This document shows positions 12,561 through 13,545 of a stretch of DNA of 13,545 nucleotides, one piece after another; the stretch's first letter is position 1, and the number at the start of each line of letters is the position of its first letter. This DNA is from Bacteroidia bacterium (lineage in GTDB: Bacteria; Bacteroidota; Bacteroidia; Bacteroidales; Rikenellaceae). Where the stretch lies: NCBI GenBank assembly GCA_025999315.1, contig BNXD01000039.1, positions 1-13,545 on the forward strand, written 5' to 3'. A program made the position numbers and the translations under genes. The notes below the pieces were generated by a model, which was not told where the DNA came from, searched no databases, and saw only the letters and a program-made list of their open reading frames with translations.

Positions 12561-13545
12561 TTAGAACAGGCACCTGTCGCCGCGCACCTCGTCGATCAGG
12601 GATTCGATGTCTCCCCATACCTCTTCGCCGAAGGTGGTGCCCACAACTTCGATCACCTTGCCGGCAAGTATGGCTCCGATGGTGCCGCACTGGCGCAGCC
12701 CCATGCCGTTGCACAGGCCATGCAGGAATCCGGCGGCATAGAAATCGCCCGCTCCGGTGGTGTCGACACGTCGCGCCGCGGCCATGATCCCCACGTGGAT
12801 CACCCTCTGGTCGCCACGCTGTATGTAGGCCCCCCGGGTGCCGATCTTCACCACCGAGATGTAACAGTCGCGCGCGATGATCTCCACCGCCCGACGCGGA
12901 TCGCTCTCCCCGGTGAATGCCTCGGCCTCCTGCTGGTTGGCGAAGACGATGTCGACGTAGTCGCGAACCAGTGCGTGCAGAAAATCGAGGTTTTCGTGCA
13001 CGACGTTGAAACTCGCCAGATCGATGGCCACCTTAAGGCCCATCTTTTTGGCCAGTATCACCACGTTGCGTATAAGATCATGATTCTGCACCAGATAACC
13101 CTCGACGTAGAGGTAGTCGTAATCCTCCATGTAGTTCATCCTCACCTCCGAATGGTCGAGCTGCAGGGCAGCTCCCAGGTGAGTGGCCATGGTGCGCTCG
13201 CCGTCGGGCGAGACCAGCGAGATGCAACGCCCCGAACTCTCGCTGCCGCGGAATATCACCGGCTCGATGTGCAGGTTGCGCAACGCCTGGATATAAAAAT
13301 CGCCGGTCGTGTCGCCCCCCACCTTGCCTATGAACCCCACTCCACCGCCCAGACTGGCCATGGCGCGGATGGTGTTGCCCGCGCTGCCGCCCAGCGAGAG
13401 GGTGTGGGGCAACCCCGCCATGGCTTTGGAGATCGCTTTCTGCGAAGGGGCGTCCACCAGGCTCATGCCGCCGCGCGGCAGGCCGAGCTTCTCGATAATG
13501 GCGTCGGTCGGGATCGAAACCAGAACATCCGTCAGAGCGTTGCCT
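12561..13545 (-). CDS. PfkB-family kinase, adenosine-kinase-like (5' partial, runs off the right edge)
   Basis: A ribokinase-fold kinase with 327 residues visible. An internal ATG at 13466 is not the true start: the same frame stays open to the window edge and encodes GNALTDVLVSIPTDAII, the usual N-terminal strand of this family, so only about 5-10 residues are missing. PfkB signature 1 is GGSAGNTIRAMASLGGGVGFIGKVGGD. Signature 2 is DTTGAGDFYAAGF, with the catalytic Asp in GAGD and the anion hole in front of it. Homologues in Bacteroidota are commonly annotated as adenosine kinase or as sugar kinase; the sequence alone does not decide between nucleoside and sugar, so no gene symbol is given. 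It leads into folB with a 41-bp gap. No defects seen. Confidence 0.93.
   Translation of the reverse strand, partial: GNALTDVLVSIPTDAIIEKLGLPRGGMSLVDAPSQKAISKAMAGLPHTLSLGGSAGNTIRAMASLGGGVGFIGKVGGDTTGDFYIQALRNLHIEPVIFRGSESSGRCISLVSPDGERTMATHLGAALQLDHSEVRMNYMEDYDYLYVEGYLVQNHDLIRNVVILAKKMGLKVAIDLASFNVVHENLDFLHALVRDYVDIVFANQQEAEAFTGESDPRRAVEIIARDCYISVVKIGTRGAYIQRGDQRVIHVGIMAAARRVDTTGAGDFYAAGFLHGLCNGMGLRQCGTIGAILAGKVIEVVGTTFGEEVWGDIESLIDEVRGDRCLF

Noticed and set aside
1..13545. A defence system, toxin-antitoxin pair, prophage or integrative element
   Set aside because: All protein-coding genes recognised are metabolic, repair or carbohydrate-degrading; no integrase, transposase, nuclease effector or restriction gene is present.

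Overview
The window looks like chromosomal DNA of a GC-rich Bacteroidota, most likely a gut Bacteroidales of the Alistipes/Rikenellaceae type. The reasons are: Bacteroidota-type -7 boxes (TAnnTTTG) with no clear Shine-Dalgarno sites, secreted serine-type sulfatases, a DUF1080 (3-keto-glycoside hydrolase) protein, and intergenic islands full of short hairpin repeats. The genus is an inference; no rRNA or marker gene is present to settle it.

Layout. 1-278 (+): C-terminal end of a DUF1080 protein. 352-2421 (-): two-gene unit, a uracil-DNA-glycosylase-superfamily protein followed by miaB (tRNA methylthiotransferase). 2422-2890: a 0.47-kb gap with a MITE-like element (near-identical inverted ends, covarying hairpins) and a promoter reading right. 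2891-8788 (+): a small secreted carbohydrate-degradation cluster: a broken serine-type sulfatase, a clan GH-A glycosidase resembling GH42/GH164, and an intact serine-type sulfatase. All intergenic gaps around it carry members of a shared repeat set. 8789-9346: 0.56-kb gap with two very long perfect hairpins. 9347-13545 (-): nrdJ (B12-dependent ribonucleotide reductase), folB (dihydroneopterin aldolase) and a PfkB/adenosine-kinase-like sugar kinase running off the right edge.

How the genes fit together. The sulfatase-glycosidase-sulfatase trio has signal peptides and is best read as a desulfation plus glycan-cleavage module acting in the periplasm or at the surface. No SusC/SusD pair, regulator or anaerobic sulfatase-maturating enzyme is visible here, although both sulfatases have the serine form of the activation motif and would need one. 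The flanking minus-strand genes are housekeeping: tRNA modification, DNA repair, dNTP supply, folate synthesis and nucleoside/sugar phosphorylation.

The most unusual observations are these. (1) A 63-bp perfect, in-frame repeat is shared by the two sulfatases at non-equivalent places in the fold; it looks native in the second and intrusive in the first. (2) The first sulfatase also has two apparent one-base losses in homopolymers and a Lys-to-Arg change in its GKWHLG motif. (3) Related repeats lie in inverted orientation on both sides of the glycosidase gene. I see no clear evidence of a new defence or mobile system; the novelty lies in the repeats and the decaying or patched sulfatase.
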